This document shows positions 61,199 through 62,770 of a stretch of DNA of 62,770 nt, in pieces; position 1 is the stretch's first letter; each line of letters starts with the position of its first letter. Source of the stretch: Gammaproteobacteria bacterium (GTDB lineage: Bacteria > Pseudomonadota > Gammaproteobacteria > Pseudomonadales > Azotimanducaceae); NCBI GenBank assembly GCA_005799745.1, contig SYFY01000193.1:1-62770 (forward strand), given 5' to 3'. The notes under the pieces are model-generated. The model ran no database searches. It was not told where the DNA came from and saw only the letters and a list, made by a program, of their open reading frames with translations. Position numbers and translations under genes: made by a program.

Positions 61199-62317
61199 AT
61201 GAACTTTGAATTTTCTGAAGAGCAAAACCTGCTGCGCGAACAGGCGCGAGGGTTTTTGGCTCAGGAGTGCCCACCGGCACGGGTCCGCAAGGTGCTGAAC
61301 GGGCAGGAAACCGGCGATAACCAGCTCGCCCGCAAGATTGCGGACATGGGCTGGACCGCAACGGTGATCCCGGAGAAATACGACGGACTCGGCCTCAGCT
61401 ACTTCGAGCTGTGTGTTATCGCCGAAGAAATGGGCCGCGCGGTTGCACCGACGTCGTTCTCATCGTCGGTTTACCTCGCCACCGAAGCGCTGTTACTTGC
61501 CGGTTCTGCGAAACAAAAATCCAAGTGGCTACCGAAGCTGGCCAGTGGCGAGGTGCGTGGCACGTTTGCGATGGCAGAAGGGCCTGGCCGAACGGTGCCA
61601 AAAAATCTGAACACCACCTTTGCACGAGACAGGGTCAAAGGCGTAAAGGCGCCTGTGGCCGATGCTGCAGTGGCTGACTTTGCCATTGTTCTGGTTAAAG
61701 CCAGTGGTGGGGATGGTGCTTCGTTGGTTCTGGTGGACATGAAGGGCAAAGGCGTTTCTCAGGAGGCGGTGTCGATGATCGACCCGACACGCTCTCACTC
61801 TGCGGTTTCCTTTGATGGTGCCGATGCTGAACTGCTCGGTGAAAAGGGCAATGGCTGGACCCTGACTCAGAAACTGCTTAATCGTGCGGCCGTGCTGTTT
61901 GCGTGGGAGCAGGTCGGTGGTGCCGATGCCGCACTTGAACAAGCCAAGAACTACGCCATGGGTCGTTATGCGTTTGGTCGGCCGATTGCGTCTTACCAGG
62001 CGATCAAACACAAGCTCGCCCACATGTACGTGAAGAACACGTTGGCGCGATCCAACTGTTACTACGGTGCCTGGGCACTCGCGACCAATGCGAAAGAACT
62101 GCCGCTTGCTGCGGCAACTGCGCGTGTTGGCGCCATTCACGCGTACGAATTTGCCTCCCGTGAAGACATCCAGACCCACGGTGGTATGGGCTTTACCTGG
62201 GAATTCGATTGCCAGTTCCACTACCGGCGATCACGCCTGCTGTCGGTCAACATCGGCAGCCTCGGTCAGTGGCAAGACAAACTCGTGGATGCACACGTCG
62301 CATCCAACGCGGCTTGA
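61199..62317 (+). CDS. Acyl-CoA dehydrogenase family protein
   Basis: FAD-dependent dehydrogenase of 372 residues that would form a 2,3 double bond in an acyl-CoA. N-terminal helices (FSEEQNLLREQARGFLAQE), DGLGLSYFELCVIAEEMGRA, a middle beta domain, and the C-terminal helices YAFGRPIASYQAIKHKLAHM and HGGMGFTWEFDCQFHYRR. The middle domain shows AMAEGPGRTVP in place of the usual 'T-E-P-x-x-G-S-D' FAD loop, so this subunit may bind FAD poorly and depend on its partner. The next gene is a second dehydrogenase 13 bases downstream; such pairs form alpha2beta2 enzymes in steroid side-chain degradation. ATG 61199 has GGGGGAAAG upstream. Confidence 0.9.
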   Translation: MNFEFSEEQNLLREQARGFLAQECPPARVRKVLNGQETGDNQLARKIADMGWTATVIPEKYDGLGLSYFELCVIAEEMGRAVAPTSFSSSVYLATEALLLAGSAKQKSKWLPKLASGEVRGTFAMAEGPGRTVPKNLNTTFARDRVKGVKAPVADAAVADFAIVLVKASGGDGASLVLVDMKGKGVSQEAVSMIDPTRSHSAVSFDGADAELLGEKGNGWTLTQKLLNRAAVLFAWEQVGGADAALEQAKNYAMGRYAFGRPIASYQAIKHKLAHMYVKNTLARSNCYYGAWALATNAKELPLAAATARVGAIHAYEFASREDIQTHGGMGFTWEFDCQFHYRRSRLLSVNIGSLGQWQDKLVDAHVASNAA

Positions 62318-62330
62318 GCAGGAGAACATC

Positions 62331-62770
62331 GTGGATTTTGAAGACACCAAAGAAGAAGCGAAATTCCGGTCCGAAGTGCGTGCATGGCTGAAGGCGAACG
62401 CACCCACCAAGAAAGATCTGAAGGGCCTTGGCGAGATTGAAGCCGCCAAGCTCTGGCAGAAGCGCAAGTACGACGCAGGTTGGGCGTGTATCCGTTGGCC
62501 CAAGGAATACGGTGGCCGTGGTGGTACAGCCATCGAACAGGTGATCTGGGGTCAGGAAGAAACGAAATATGCGGTTCCGAGCGGCGTTTTCTCTATAGGC
62601 CAGGGCATGGCCGCGCCGACGATGATGACCTATGCGACGGAAGACCAGAAACGTCGTTACCTGCCGAAACTCGCGAGTGGGGAGGAGATCTGGTGCCAGT
62701 TGTTCTCCGACCCCGCGGGTGGTTCAGACCTCGCGGCGTTGCGGACCAAGGCCGAAAAGGTCGGTGACGA
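62331..62770 (+). CDS. Acyl-CoA dehydrogenase family protein, 3'-truncated by window edge
   Basis: First 146 residues of a second acyl-CoA dehydrogenase. FEDTKEEAKFRSEVRAWLKAN and GWACIRWPKEYGGRGGTAIEQ are the N-terminal helices; QLFSDPAGGSDLAALRTKA is the canonical FAD/substrate loop which the upstream partner lacks. GTG 62331 has AGGAG about eight bases before it and starts 13 bases after the partner's stop, so the two form an operon and, by analogy with heteromeric dehydrogenases, probably one complex. The catalytic glutamate lies beyond the window. Confidence 0.9.
   Translation, partial: MDFEDTKEEAKFRSEVRAWLKANAPTKKDLKGLGEIEAAKLWQKRKYDAGWACIRWPKEYGGRGGTAIEQVIWGQEETKYAVPSGVFSIGQGMAAPTMMTYATEDQKRRYLPKLASGEEIWCQLFSDPAGGSDLAALRTKAEKVGD

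Overview
The window is about 63 kb of gene-dense DNA from an aerobic, heterotrophic Gram-negative bacterium, most likely a gammaproteobacterium. Syd, GreB, a class I AroA, two DUF families typical of beta/gammaproteobacteria (DUF1993, DUF2970), TonB-domain proteins and a TorF-type outer-membrane protein point that way. No rRNA, tRNA, CRISPR array, transposase, integrase or phage structural gene is visible. The content is dominated by acyl-CoA and oxygenase chemistry: five crotonases or acyl-CoA dehydrogenases, one ACAD-fold monooxygenase, four Fe(II)/2-oxoglutarate-type dioxygenases, a Rieske oxygenase and a Baeyer-Villiger monooxygenase. This suggests a scavenger of lipids, steroids, terpenoids or alicyclic compounds.

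Layout. 2-841: 3' part of malate dehydrogenase with a clear terminator. 0.99-2.4 kb: a B12-binding radical SAM gene broken by an internal deletion. 2.4-7.8 kb: a degradation island (ACAD-fold flavin monooxygenase, BadH-like dehydrogenase, two crotonases, metallo-hydrolase) plus a secreted TonB-domain protein. 7.9-12.8 kb: sugar-isomerase-like cupin, an Ada-AlkA fusion with a coupled O6-alkylguanine methyltransferase, aroA, syd. 12.8-15.0 kb: a four-gene ECF sigma module (EF-hand secreted protein, sigma factor, membrane anti-sigma candidate, CpxP/ZraP-like periplasmic protein). 15.1-18.4 kb: phytanoyl-CoA dioxygenase family, RES/Xre toxin-antitoxin pair with its own inverted-repeat operator, greB. 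18.5-22.7 kb: methionine salvage (mtnA plus class II aldolase) divergent from a TauD-family oxygenase, a trans-sulfuration enzyme carrying a foreign N-terminal scar, and an acetyltransferase. 22.7-25.5 kb: SIS isomerase and an O-acyltransferase stopped by one amber codon. 25.5-25.9 kb: non-coding inverted repeats. 25.9-34.2 kb: DUF1993, RlmN-like enzyme, a J-domain-like protein, hexosaminidase plus anomeric sugar kinase, and three dioxygenase or hypothetical genes. 34.2-43.1 kb: mixed single genes, ending in a doubly broken hybrid histidine kinase. 44.2-49.0 kb: a tight oxygenase operon (Rieske, SDR, cupin, Baeyer-Villiger), flanked by a metallo-beta-lactamase-fold protein that has lost its metal ligands. 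49.2-50.4 kb: remnant of a second hybrid kinase behind a 15-bp inverted repeat. 50.5-62.8 kb: crotonases, kinase, transporter, GST, SurE-like, Sua5, a decayed VapBC pair, nadE and a pair of acyl-CoA dehydrogenases.

Two features stand out. First, a roughly 186-base intergenic element occurs twice (52118-52303 and 58964-59148), about 90% identical by my own count, and folds on paper into six consecutive hairpins with several paired or wobble substitutions. Second, the density of lesions is unusual: at least seven genes carry an internal deletion, nonsense codon, frameshift or truncation, and one gene looks like a deletion-generated fusion of a lysophospholipid-type MFS transporter start to a cystathionine-type PLP enzyme. 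Homopolymer lesions could be sequencing errors; the deletion, fusion and truncation cannot be simple base-call errors.

Start codons are chosen by ribosome-binding site and family length. All functions are inferred from motifs read by eye, with no database search.
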